From CAZGAH01 sp964523295 (GTDB lineage: Bacteria > Desulfobacterota > Desulfovibrionia > Desulfovibrionales > Desulfovibrionaceae): a DNA stretch of 64,000 nt. The position numbers were made by a program, and so were the translations under genes. Positions within the stretch are counted from its first letter, which is position 1. Each line of letters opens with the position of its first letter. The stretch covers positions 14,376 through 78,375 of the forward strand of contig CAZGAH010000011.1 in assembly GCA_964523295.1 (NCBI GenBank). The letters run 5' to 3'. Positions 27,750-36,269 of the stretch are shown here, piece after piece. The notes under the pieces were generated by a model. The model made no database searches and was not told the origin of the DNA. It saw only the letters and a list, made by a program, of their open reading frames with translations.

Positions 27750-29462
27750 TCACTTTTTCCTGGCAGCGATGTGCTTGACCTCTTCGTCCCGGAGTTGACG
27801 CCGCAGGATCTTGCCAACAATGCTCTTCGGCAGCGATTCCCGGAATTCGACGAGCTTGGGCACCTTGTAGCCGGCCAGTTTGCTGCGGCAGTGCGCCAGC
27901 ACCCCGGCCTTGTCCAGCGTCTCGCCCGGTTTGACGACGACAAAGGCCTTGATGACTTCGCCCCGACTCCGATGCGGCACGCCCACCGCCACGGCCTCCA
28001 GTATTTTCGGATGCTCGCCCAGGACTTCGTCGATCTCGCGCGGATAGACATTGTAGCCCCCGCACAGGATCATGTCCTTTTTGCGGTCCACGATGGTGAA
28101 ATAGCCCTGCTCGTCCATGACCGCGATGTCGCCGGTATACAGCCAGCCGTTGCGCAGGGTGCCTGCGGTCTCGTCCGGGCGATTCCAGTAGCCGCCCATG
28201 ACCTGCGGCCCTTTGAGGATAAGTTCGCCGACCTTGCCCGGCCCCAGCGGGATCGTGCCCAGTTCCATGTCCACGATCCGGGCCTCGGTATCGGGAAAGG
28301 GCAGGCCGATGGACCCGATCTTGCGCTCACCCTTCAGCGGGTTCAGGTGCGTGACCGGCGAGGCCTCGGTCAGGCCGTAGCCCTCGACGATTTCTGCCCC
28401 GGTCAGCTCCTGGAAGCGTTTCAGGCCCTCCGGCGGCATGGGCGCCGAGCCGGAAACGCAGTAGCGGATGGAGGTCAAATCGAAGTCCCCGATGTTTTTC
28501 TGCTGCATCAGCGAAAGATAGACCGACGGCGCGCCCGGGAAGATCGTTGGCCGGAATTTTTCTATGGTCCGCAACAGCTCGACCGGCGCGTATCTCGGGA
28601 TCGGAACGAGCCGCGCGGCGAACGACGTGGCAAAGGCCAGGCAGACGGTCAGCCCGTAGACATGAAAATAGGGCAACAGCCCGAGCATGACTTCCTGCTG
28701 CTCGGAAACGCCCAGCGCGTGCAGCATGGCCCGGCACTGCTGCACGTTGGCGCTGAGATTGAAATGGCTGAGCATCACGCCCTTGGGTACGCCAGTCGTG
28801 CCGCCCGTGTACTGCAACACGGCCAGATCCTCCCGGGGGCGCAACGTGGCGATGGAAAATCGTTTGCCCCCGCGCGTCAGCTCCTTCCAGGGCAGCACGT
28901 GCGCGGCGTCGAAAGGGACCGCCTGGTTCAAACCGTCGCGACGCGCCTTGAACCGGTAGAGCAGATCGAGCGGAAAACCGAGGCAGTCGGAGATGCGCGT
29001 GACCACGTAGCGGCGTACGCACAGCCTGTCGCGCAGCGCCTCGATCCGCGGCCAGAGATGATCGAGCACGATCATGATCCTGGTCTCGGCGTCGTTGATC
29101 TGGTGCAGCAGCTCCTTTTCCTTGTACAAGGGATTGGTCATCACCAGCACGCCGCCTGCCTTGAGCACGGCCCAGAAGCTGATGATGGTCTGCGGCAGGT
29201 TCGGGAGCATCACCGCCACGCGGTCGCCGGGCGCCAGGCCCAGGTCACGGAGATTTGCTGCCATAATCTCCGCGCGCTCCTGAAGCGCGCCGTAGCGTAT
29301 CTTCCAGTTGCGGAAGACGATGGCCGGCCAGTCGGCGTGCTCGCGAGCGGCCTGGTCCAGGCTGGCAAAGACCGGTACGCAGTCGTAATTCAGGCTGGCA
29401 GGCACCTCGGGGTCGTAGTGCCTGAGCCAGGGCTTGTCGTCAAAATGCTCCGTATCGTGCAT
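27750..29462 (-). CDS. fadD: Long-chain fatty-acid-CoA ligase (AMP-binding)
   Basis: A 570-residue enzyme with a strong ribosome binding site (GGAGG). Its adenylate-forming motifs are complete: the P-loop LQYTGGTTGVPKGVMLSH, VEGYGLTEASPVTHLNP, WLYTGDIAVMDEQGYFTIVD, RKKDMILCGGYNVYPREIDE, and a C-terminal KSIVGKILRRQLRDEE with the catalytic Lys. Length and order match FadD. It activates fatty acids to acyl-CoA at the inner membrane with ATP. Its neighbour upstream on the same strand is a radical SAM gene 110 bases away. It could also act on an aryl or branched acid, but long-chain acyl specificity is most likely. Confidence 0.92.
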   Translation of the reverse strand: MHDTEHFDDKPWLRHYDPEVPASLNYDCVPVFASLDQAAREHADWPAIVFRNWKIRYGALQERAEIMAANLRDLGLAPGDRVAVMLPNLPQTIISFWAVLKAGGVLVMTNPLYKEKELLHQINDAETRIMIVLDHLWPRIEALRDRLCVRRYVVTRISDCLGFPLDLLYRFKARRDGLNQAVPFDAAHVLPWKELTRGGKRFSIATLRPREDLAVLQYTGGTTGVPKGVMLSHFNLSANVQQCRAMLHALGVSEQQEVMLGLLPYFHVYGLTVCLAFATSFAARLVPIPRYAPVELLRTIEKFRPTIFPGAPSVYLSLMQQKNIGDFDLTSIRYCVSGSAPMPPEGLKRFQELTGAEIVEGYGLTEASPVTHLNPLKGERKIGSIGLPFPDTEARIVDMELGTIPLGPGKVGELILKGPQVMGGYWNRPDETAGTLRNGWLYTGDIAVMDEQGYFTIVDRKKDMILCGGYNVYPREIDEVLGEHPKILEAVAVGVPHRSRGEVIKAFVVVKPGETLDKAGVLAHCRSKLAGYKVPKLVEFRESLPKSIVGKILRRQLRDEEVKHIAARKK

Positions 29463-29572
29463 TGGCAGCCTCCACCGACCTGCCTCCCGGATCTCCCGCG
29501 GCCTGCCGCCGCGCTCCGAAGCGGACGGCGCGGCGCGTCCTCAGGAACCGTCGCGCAGGCCGAGGTTCAGGG

Positions 29573-31153
29573 TCAACGTCCCCGTAGTCGCGTCAGGGCC
29601 TCCTGAAATTGACGCTCCTGCGGAAAAAGGCGCAAGCCTTCGTGCAACAGCTCCGTTGCCGCGCTCGCGTTCCGCTCGTTTTCGAGCAGCAGGGCCAGCC
29701 CCAGGTACGCGCGCGAATTCGGCGCATAGGCCAGGGACCGGCGGTAGAGCTGCGCCGCGGTTTCCCGCTTGCGGGGTATGTGCTCGTTGTGCGCGTAATC
29801 ACCCTGGTGAAAGGTCAGTGCCAGGCGCGACAGGAAATCGGCGTGCAATCCCGCCAGCTCCGACCGGTCTTCCAGTTCAATTGCCCCGGCGTACGCGGGC
29901 AGACGCTCCAGCCAGGCCTGCCTGAGCCGGCGACCGGATTCCAGGACCCGCTCCTCCGGCAGCGCCGCGTCGGTTTCGTAATACAGAATGTCCTCGTCGC
30001 GATCCAGCCAGATGTCGTCATCCCAGCCCAGCCGCGCGCGACAGCTCTCGTACAGCGTCGTGCCGGGAAAAACCGCGAGCACGTGGAACAGCACCACCAG
30101 GGGCTTGATCCGCTCCAGCAGGTCCAGCGTCTCCGCGATGGTCGCGTCCGTCTCGCCCGGGCTGCCGTAGATGACGTAGGCGCGGGCCAGGATGCCATGC
30201 CGCGTCGTCAGGGCAAAGGCCCGCTCGACCTGCTCCGTACGCAGCGGTTTATTCAACGCGCTCAGAATGCTCGCGCTGCCGCTTTCCACGCCGTAGCTGA
30301 TCTGAATGCACCCGGCCTGCCGCATCGCGCAGAGCAGCTCGGCGTCCACGCAGTCCACGCGCGAGATGGCCGCCCAGTTCATCTCCAGGCCGCGCTCCCG
30401 GATCCCCCGGCAAATCGCCAGAGTCAATTCCCGACGCACGGTGAACGTGTCGTCGGATACGTAAAAAAATCGCACCCCGCGTTTGTAGAGCAGTTCCAGC
30501 TCGTCGAGAAAGTATTCCGCGGAGTGGAAGCGTATCCCGGAACCCCAGAAGCGCGGCGAGCCGCAAAAGCTGCACTTGCCCACGCACCCGCGACTCAGCG
30601 AAACGTGCTGAAAGGTGAAATGCCGGGCCGGGTGCGGCAGATCGTCCAGTCGCGCCAGGAGCGGCCTGTCGGCGTTGCGCACGACGCGCCCCTGCTCCCG
30701 CCGGCTCAGCCCGGGAATTACGCTCAAGGCCGACAGCTCGCCGCGTTCGACCGCTTCCGCCAGTTCTACCAGCGTGCGCTCGCCCTCGCCCCGGACGATG
30801 ACGTCGAGTTCCGGCACCAGCCGCAGCAGATGCTCGTCCAGAAAGGTGGCGCCCACGCCGCCGAATACGATGAAGGCCTGCGGCAGCATTTCACGGACCA
30901 CCCGCGCCAGCTCGATCCCGCCCCAGCGGTTGGCGTGAAACAGGGAAAAGCCGACCATGTCCGGACGAAACGCCTCCAATGCCGGCAGTCCGGCCTGCGC
31001 CAGCTCCGCCGTATGCCAGTTGAACAGCTCCACGACGTGCCCCTGTTCCAGCAGACAGGCGCCCAGCGTGTACAACCCGATGGGCAGCGGCTCGACGTTC
31101 TCCCCGTGGACGCGGGTATAGAGAAAAAACGGGTAGATCAGAGCGATACGCAT
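29573..31153 (-). CDS. B12-binding-domain radical SAM protein with C-terminal TPR
   Basis: A 526-residue protein. Residues 1-140 resemble a cobalamin-binding fold (MRIALIYPFFLYTRVHGENV start; FIVFGGVGATFLDEH). The classical DxHxxG cobalamin signature is not evident, as in many members of this group. Residues 185-400 are a radical SAM barrel with the Fe-S motif CVGKCSFCG and VSDDTFTVRRELTLAICRGI, ISYGVESGSASILSALNKPL. The last 70 residues are TPR-like (AAQLYRRSLAYAPNSRAYLG). Substrate unknown; relatives modify lipids, hopanoids or natural products. It lies between rlmB (67 bases upstream) and fadD (110 bases downstream) on the same strand, so a lipid role is conceivable but not shown. Confidence 0.88.
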   Translation of the reverse strand: MRIALIYPFFLYTRVHGENVEPLPIGLYTLGACLLEQGHVVELFNWHTAELAQAGLPALEAFRPDMVGFSLFHANRWGGIELARVVREMLPQAFIVFGGVGATFLDEHLLRLVPELDVIVRGEGERTLVELAEAVERGELSALSVIPGLSRREQGRVVRNADRPLLARLDDLPHPARHFTFQHVSLSRGCVGKCSFCGSPRFWGSGIRFHSAEYFLDELELLYKRGVRFFYVSDDTFTVRRELTLAICRGIRERGLEMNWAAISRVDCVDAELLCAMRQAGCIQISYGVESGSASILSALNKPLRTEQVERAFALTTRHGILARAYVIYGSPGETDATIAETLDLLERIKPLVVLFHVLAVFPGTTLYESCRARLGWDDDIWLDRDEDILYYETDAALPEERVLESGRRLRQAWLERLPAYAGAIELEDRSELAGLHADFLSRLALTFHQGDYAHNEHIPRKRETAAQLYRRSLAYAPNSRAYLGLALLLENERNASAATELLHEGLRLFPQERQFQEALTRLRGR

Positions 31154-31220
31154 CCAGGCTCCCGAATGGCCTTCCGGGCCGAGGCGTCCCTGTTGCGGAC
31201 GCCATGACAGAGGTGAAAAT

Positions 31221-32024
31221 TCATGACGGCGTATCCGGCGAAATGGCGCGTGCTGCCAGCCCCGGCCTGCGTGCCGTCCTGGCCAGCGGCGCGTACAGAC
31301 AACTCATGATCATCGCCCCGGCCTGCGCCACGTTCAACGAATCGATGCGCTCGTGCAGCGGAATGCTCAGGCACCGCCCGCACTGCCCGGACACCCCGGG
31401 GCGCACGCCTTTGTCCTCGTTGCCGAGCACGAGCAGCACGGGATATTCCGGCTCCAGGTCGTAGCAATTCTCGCCTTCGTCGCCGGAAACCGCGCAACAG
31501 GTATGGAACCCCTGCGAGGCCGCCTGATCGACGACCCGGCCCAGATTGGTCTCGCGCGCGATGGGCAGGCGTAACAGTGCCCCGGCCGAGGCCTTGATCG
31601 CCCCCTGGCCCAGATGTGCGGCATTGTGCCGGCCGATGACCAGGCCGCCCCCGCCGAGCCCGAACAGCGTCCTGGCCAGCGTGCCGACATTGCCGGCGTC
31701 CTGAATCTGATCCAGCACCAGCACCAGCGGAAACGGTCGCTCCTTGGCCGCCTCGAGCAGAGCCTCCAAATCCACGAAACCTGGCCCGAATACCCGGGCC
31801 AGACACCCCTGGTGGTTCCCCGGAAACAGCTTTTCCAATTTCCCCGCCGGCACGCGCACGAGCCGTACACCGCCCCGGGAGCAGGCTTCGACAAGCCCGG
31901 CCACCCCCGGTCCCCGTATGCCCTCCTGCAACAATACCTGCTCGACAATCGCGGGCTCCTCGCGGACGAGCTCCAGGACCGCCTTTCGCCCCGCCACGAT
32001 GTCCAGCACCGAGTCTTCCTTCAT
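31221..32024 (-). CDS. rlmB: SpoU/TrmH-family 23S rRNA 2'-O-methyltransferase (RlmB-like)
   Basis: A 267-residue protein with ribosome binding site GGGAGAAGGGG. The N-terminal substrate-binding domain (DIVAGRKAVLELVREEP) is followed by the SPOUT methyltransferase domain with motif 1 LDQIQDAGNVGTLARTLFG, motif 2 LVLGNEDKGVRPGV, and motif 3 IPLHERIDSLNVAQAGAMIM. The trefoil-knot SAM site is complete. RlmB methylates the 2'-O of G2251 in 23S rRNA; related TrmH-type enzymes modify tRNA, so the target is inferred. It is the first gene in the run rlmB, radical SAM, fadD. Confidence 0.88.
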   Translation of the reverse strand: MKEDSVLDIVAGRKAVLELVREEPAIVEQVLLQEGIRGPGVAGLVEACSRGGVRLVRVPAGKLEKLFPGNHQGCLARVFGPGFVDLEALLEAAKERPFPLVLVLDQIQDAGNVGTLARTLFGLGGGGLVIGRHNAAHLGQGAIKASAGALLRLPIARETNLGRVVDQAASQGFHTCCAVSGDEGENCYDLEPEYPVLLVLGNEDKGVRPGVSGQCGRCLSIPLHERIDSLNVAQAGAMIMSCLYAPLARTARRPGLAARAISPDTPS

Positions 32025-32498
32025 GCCCCTTCTCCCTCACATTGCGTACATCACCGACAGCGTATGCTGCGTACTCTTCAATCTGCATGGCCTCAACCGA
32101 CTCTTTGCAAAAAAAATAAATCCCGTCAGCCTGTTATCCCCCACTTTTGGTGAGCGAGCAAGTCAAGATTGGACGGTTCTCGTGGATACATGCCGAAACC
32201 AACCGTCCGGACGTTAACGGTGCTCTCCAGATGGTGTTAAGCCATGGATGACCTTGAGGGTGTGAGATGCTCCCAATTTGTTTGAAGGTTCAGCGAACTT
32301 CGTAAGAAGGTCATTGTTATGGCGTGGTCGCTGCTACGCACTGGCAACACCGTCCGAATCTGGAACAAGAGGTAGTCGGTAGGCGGTCGAGAATGGGCCA
32401 ACGTGCAGCCCGGCGGAGACCACCGGTCGATCACGGAACTGCCGGTATCACGACAGTCTCTACGCAGTCCCTTGTTGAACAGGAAGCTCGAATACAAA
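32025..32498. other. Region left of the IS remnants; no intact gene
   Basis: About 470 bases between rlmB and the IS3-like tail. It is less GC-rich than its surroundings, and open frames on both strands have no recognisable products or ribosome binding sites. It is probably decayed mobile-element DNA, given what follows. Confidence 0.4.
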
Positions 32499-32586
32499 TC
32501 AATCTTTGCTATATACTTCGACAGGCGTCATGTTGTCAAGGCTCAAATGAAGCCGTTCCACGGCAATTTTGTTCAAAGGGAATTTC
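32499..32586 (-). pseudogene. C-terminal tail of an IS3-family transposase
   Basis: Reading the minus strand in the frame ending at the stop 32501-32499 gives PLNKIAVERLHLSLDNMTPV followed by EVYSKD and the stop. The RLHLSLDNMTPVEVY pattern is the familiar end of IS3-family OrfB (H.SL...TP.E.Y). Only the last 25-30 codons survive, cut off where the IS66-like left end begins at 32587. It may have been interrupted by that insertion. No catalytic residue remains. Confidence 0.6.
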
Positions 32587-32664
32587 GTAAGCGTTGAGCA
32601 GGGTACTTCTTCCATCTTCCCAATTGTTCATGTCACTGTTCGCCAGGAACGCAGGAAGTGAACC

Positions 32665-33012
32665 ATGGAGAGCAGGAAGAGAGTCAAGAGGGATGAGCCT
32701 GTCGCGTTTTGGCGCGCGCATGTCGCAAGGTGGCGGACAAGCGGCGTGAGTCAGTTGCAGTATAGTCATGAACATGGCATCAGACAACGTAGTCTCTGCT
32801 ACTGGATTCGCCGCTTCAAGACACCTGCAACGCCCTGGCCGCATCCCAACCTCGTCGAGTTTTCGACCGCGAAGGTTTTTTAGGCCGTGCGGTCGGTGCC
32901 TGATCAAGCGCCACTTACGCTCATGATTGCAGGCCGCTGTCAGCTTGGCATTCATGACGATTTTCCCGCGCATACCCTGGAAATAGTCGCCCGCACGCAC
33001 GAACGGCTATGA
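32665..33012 (+). pseudogene. IS66 accessory protein TnpA with a premature stop
   Basis: The frame begins with ATG at 32665 and encodes the TnpA pattern FWRAHVARWRTSGVSQLQYS, then EHGIRQRSLCYWIRRF. An in-frame TAG lies at 32881-32883, after which the same frame continues as APLTLMIAGRCQLGIHDDF and ends at a TGA at 33010-33012. The stop overlaps the tnpB start (ATGA). Without the TAG it would be a normal 115-codon TnpA. Confidence 0.75.
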
Positions 33013-33110
33013 ACCTCTTCCCCGGGTGCATCCGCTCTTGCTTACCCACGGGAGCGACCGACGTACGCAAGGCGATCAACATGAATTCTATTCTCGTTGA
33101 CGAGCGTAGT
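33009..33110 (+). pseudogene. IS66 TnpB, first 30 codons only
   Basis: It begins MNLFPGCIRSCLPTGATDVR, matching the TnpB start with its TGATDVRK core. After ILVDE the sequence no longer follows TnpB and runs into TnpC in another frame, so a deletion has removed the rest of tnpB and the start of tnpC. Confidence 0.65.
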
Positions 33111-33940
33111 GCCCGAGCACAGGCGAAAAAAGCCTGGTCGTCGACCGCTTCCGGCCGAGTTGCCGCGCAAGATAATTATTCAAGACCTGCGCGAAGCCGA
33201 GACGATTTGCGTGTGCGGCTGCGCCTTGACCAGGACCGGCGAGAACCCTGGCGAAAAGCTTGACATTTTGCCTGCGTACATCCAGGTCGAGCGCCACGTC
33301 CGCTACAAGTACGCCTGCCGGGGCTGCGAGGGTATCGAGAGTCGGGCCCGGGGTTTGGGCGGTGCGGTCAAAATTGCGCCGTTGCCTCCGCGGTTCTTTC
33401 CTCGGGGCATCGTTACACCTGACCTTCGGCGCTCGTGTCCAAGGCCATCGAGCCCTTGATCGAGTTGCTGCTCGCCGAGATCCGCGGGGGGCCGATCATC
33501 GGGACGGACGAAACCCGTGTCCAGGTCCTCAGCGAGCCGGGCCGCGCATACGAGCCAGTCGTACGTGTGGGTGATGCGGGGCGGTCCGCCGGAAGCGCCG
33601 GCAGTGCCCATCCACAACGCACCCAGCCGTAGCGGCGAGGTAGAAAAGAGCTCGTCGGCACCTTTCAGGGCTACCTGCAAACGGACGGCTACTTGGGATA
33701 CGAGTCGCTGGACGAGCAGGAAAACATATGCCTTGTCGGTTGCCTGGCGCATGTGCGTCGAAAGTTCTTCAACGTGCTCAAGGTTGCCAGTAAGAACGCG
33801 AAGCCGGGAACAGCCGCGTCGGTGCCGGACAATATCTGCGCAATGTATAAGCTGGTAGTTCAGGCGCGAAAAGCCCTTCTTCCGCAATACCCGGACCGAA
33901 GACTCCACACCACAAACGCCAATCCGACCGATTCATAGCA
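33100..33940 (+). pseudogene. IS66 transposase TnpC, multiply frameshifted
   Basis: Successive pieces in three frames rebuild TnpC. The first has PEHRRKKPGRRPLPAELPR, then ICVCGCALTRTGENPGEKLD and YKYACRGCEG, the IS66 zinc-finger part. Next comes IEPLIELLLAEIRGGPIIGT with DETRVQVL (the first catalytic Asp region), then SYVWVMRGGPPEAPA, then CLVGCLAHVRRKFFNVLK. Joins lie near 33425, 33545 and 33690. The C-terminal third, including the last catalytic residue, is missing. Confidence 0.75.
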
Positions 33941-34450
33941 GCCCGAAACAACCATGTGAAGACGGTGTCGTTTTGGCGTCATGGTAGTCCAGTGGACTCC
34001 ATTTTCTCTTCAAGTCTTTTGATGCAAACATCTATTTTTTCATCTACGATATGATTAGATGTAACCGCATGCGCTCCTTTTCTATTCTTGGGATTTGTTC
34101 CATCATGCCATGGCGGTCATTTATGCTATTTCACTTTTCCGATCTAAGGATAGGCCAGTTACTCTCGCTTCTCCTTCCTGTTTTCCTCCTCAATCAAGGG
34201 TGGCAACACCTTAGCATCCCTTGGGTGCTTCCTTGTTGAAATTTTCATACCCGCAATAGACATGAACGCTCAAGCATGTTCAAGGATTAGCAGGTGTGAA
34301 ATTCAGGCTGACCCACAACCAGGCATAGCCATCGATTGACTGAGCCTTATCCGCGCTTCGTGCGCGAAAAGAACGGACTACCGCACGGCAACGAACAGGA
34401 TGCTTCCGCCCAAGACATATGGGGCGAAAGGCTGCCGGTGCTGCGTTGAT
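33941..34450. other. AT-richer stretch right of the IS66 remnant; no confident gene
   Basis: This region is poorer in GC than the window. A 13-base palindrome AGTCCAGTGGACT lies at 33986-33998. A 34-codon minus-strand frame at 34159-34263 (STRKHPRDAKVLPPLIEEE) reads like a piece of a protein, but it has no ribosome binding site and no family I recognise. Most likely remains of further mobile DNA. Confidence 0.4.
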
Positions 34451-34672
34451 TTATACGCGCTGCTGCGGCTTGCTCGGCCGCGGCAGAACCATGCAGGTCG
34501 GACTGACAAAGGCGTCCAGCTCCAGTCCCAGCGAAGAAAAGGCCTGGAAATGGATGCAGCTGCGGAACTGGACCTGATCATTGCAGAAGAAGTCGAAAAT
34601 CTTCATCAGACCCGGGTGCTTCAAGTTCCGGAATTTGGCATAAAAGCAGCATTTGTCTCTGATAGGACACAT
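34451..34672 (-). CDS. Small cysteine-rich protein, unknown
   Basis: A 73-residue frame. The ATG at 34672 is preceded closely by GGGGGAGA, a good ribosome binding site. It begins MCPIRDKCCFYAKF and continues HPGLMKIFDFFCNDQVQF, then RSCIHFQ. The C-P-x4-C(C) start, a central FFC and a later SC give a metal- or Fe-S-binding look like that of small CPx4KCxFY proteins common in deltaproteobacteria (from memory, not searched). The C-terminal third is less regular. It stands alone between the IS66 remnant and emrA. It may be a real small gene or a chance frame. Confidence 0.45.
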   Translation of the reverse strand: MCPIRDKCCFYAKFRNLKHPGLMKIFDFFCNDQVQFRSCIHFQAFSSLGLELDAFVSPTCMVLPRPSKPQQRV

Positions 34673-35132
34673 AGTTCTCCCCCGCCCGGCGGGCCGACCG
34701 TTCCCCACGACAGCCGGTCCTGCTCTACACGATAATGATTGAGGCTAGCAGATTTGCTCACAAAAAGGAAGGGGGTGGCGCGCTCTTAACTTCTGCGGCA
34801 AACATTATTTTGCCTTTTGTCACAATGCAGGCCTTTTGACACCCGACTCCCACAGCGCCGCCCCGGTGAAGGCATCCGGCGGCCAGGTCGATACGCGACC
34901 CGGAAGCCCGCCCCGGATGCTGATCGCCACTCTTTATCCGACACCCTGCAGCCACTCCGCCTCGGCCCGTCTGCGCGCATCTTGTCAACAAAGTCGAAAC
35001 GTGAAATGCACGGCGCAACGCAGTCGGGCGTATACCATGTTTTCAGGACGGCATGATGTCGTCCACGCCGTCAACGGCGCCGGTCGGATACGGACTACAA
35101 CCTGACGCCGCGATTGCGTAACAGGAGCCACA
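34673..35132. other. Intergenic region upstream of emrA
   Basis: About 460 bases; the promoter of the emrAB pair should lie in its right part. I see no clear -35/-10 pair. Small frames on both strands lack ribosome binding sites and similarity. No regulator gene is present beside emrA. Confidence 0.35.
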
Positions 35133-36269
35133 ATGCGTCGAAAACTCCTTCTCATCGCCGTCGTATGCTGCGTGTGCGCGGGCGCGTTCGTATATCTGTA
35201 TGTCCGGCGAGGGCTCGTCGAGACGGATGATGCCTATGTCGCCGGACGGATTCATCTCGTGACGCCGCGCGTGGAGGGCTATGTCCTGGAGGTGCTGGTA
35301 CAGGACAATGAACTCGTTCAGACCGGTCAGCCCCTGGTCCGACTCGATCCCGCCAACTACGAGGTCGCGCTGGCCGAGGCGCGCGCGGCCCTGGCCTCGC
35401 TGGAGCTTGGCGTGCCCCTGGAGCGCGGGCAGACCGCCCTGCGCGTGACCGGCGTACAGGCGCAGATGGAGGGACTGGATCAGAATCTGGAGCGCTTGGG
35501 CAAGGAAGAGCAGGCGGCAGAGCAGGAGCGTCAGCGAGCGGCCTCGCAGCACGAGTTTGCGGTGCTGGAGCTTTCGCGGATGCGGCGGCTGAGCCAGGCG
35601 CGCGTGGTTTCGCAATCCGCGCTCGACGGCGCGGAAACGCTGGCACGCAGCTCGCTTGCCGAACTCGAGGCCGCCAAGGCCAGGATCGAGGCGGTGCAGA
35701 AGCAGCGCGCGGCCCTGAGCGCCGATGCGGACCGGCTCAAGGCCGAGCGCGGCCTGGCTGCCACGGGCGAGGATCAGGCCATCATCAAGGCCCGCGCGGT
35801 CGAGGCCCAGCAGGCGCGCGTGCGTCAGGCCGAGCTGGACCTGACTTATACGGTCGTGAAAGCGCCCGTGCGCGGGCAGGTGACCAAAAAGGGCATCGAG
35901 CCGGGCCAGATGGTTTCGCAGGGGCAACCGCTGCTGGCCGTGGTGCCGCTCGACCCGCCCGACATCTGGATCGTGGCGAACTACAAGGAAACGGACCTGA
36001 CCGACGTACGCCCCGGCCAGCCGGCCCGGGTGCGCGTCGACGCCTACCCCTCGCTGCGTCTGAACGCCCGCGTGGAATCGATCATGGCCGGCACCGGCGC
36101 GGTCTTTTCTTTGTTTCCGCCGGAAAACGCCTCCGGCAACTACGTCAAGGTGGTGCAGCGCATCCCGGTCAAGCTCGTGCTCGAGGACTATGACCGGACC
36201 CGTTCTCCGACGCTCCGGCTGGGCATGAGCGTCGTACCGACCATCGATACGCGCGAGGATCGGCAGTGA
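35133..36269 (+). CDS. emrA: EmrA-like HlyD-family periplasmic adaptor
   Basis: A 378-residue membrane fusion protein with ribosome binding site CAGGAG. One N-terminal membrane helix (LLLIAVVCCVCAGAFVYLYV) leads to the lipoyl half-motif VETDDAYVAGRIHLVTPRVE and VLVQDNELVQTGQPLVRLDP. A long coiled coil follows (residues about 80-220), then the second lipoyl half (KAPVRGQVTKKGIEPGQMVS) and a beta-barrel with NYKETDLTDVRPGQP. EmrA links the inner-membrane exporter EmrB to an outer-membrane channel. It overlaps the emrB start (GTGA). Function: export of toxic hydrophobic compounds. Confidence 0.92.
   Translation: MRRKLLLIAVVCCVCAGAFVYLYVRRGLVETDDAYVAGRIHLVTPRVEGYVLEVLVQDNELVQTGQPLVRLDPANYEVALAEARAALASLELGVPLERGQTALRVTGVQAQMEGLDQNLERLGKEEQAAEQERQRAASQHEFAVLELSRMRRLSQARVVSQSALDGAETLARSSLAELEAAKARIEAVQKQRAALSADADRLKAERGLAATGEDQAIIKARAVEAQQARVRQAELDLTYTVVKAPVRGQVTKKGIEPGQMVSQGQPLLAVVPLDPPDIWIVANYKETDLTDVRPGQPARVRVDAYPSLRLNARVESIMAGTGAVFSLFPPENASGNYVKVVQRIPVKLVLEDYDRTRSPTLRLGMSVVPTIDTREDRQ

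Larger units (their letters stand above)
32587..33940 (+). mobile_element. Degenerate IS66-family insertion sequence
   Basis: The left end GTAAGCGTTGAGC (32587 on) matches the GTAAGCG start typical of IS66-family terminal repeats. Inside, in the standard order, are tnpA, tnpB and tnpC, all damaged. TnpA carries an in-frame TAG. TnpB is cut to about 30 codons and fused to TnpC by a deletion near 33100. TnpC has several frameshifts. No matching CGCTTAC right end is visible, so the right end is probably lost. The element cannot move on its own. Confidence 0.8.

Noticed and set aside
34159..34263. 34-codon minus-strand frame with STRKHPRDAKVLPPLIEEE
   Set aside because: Looks protein-like but has no ribosome binding site, is very short and could not be placed in a family; left as possible mobile-element debris.
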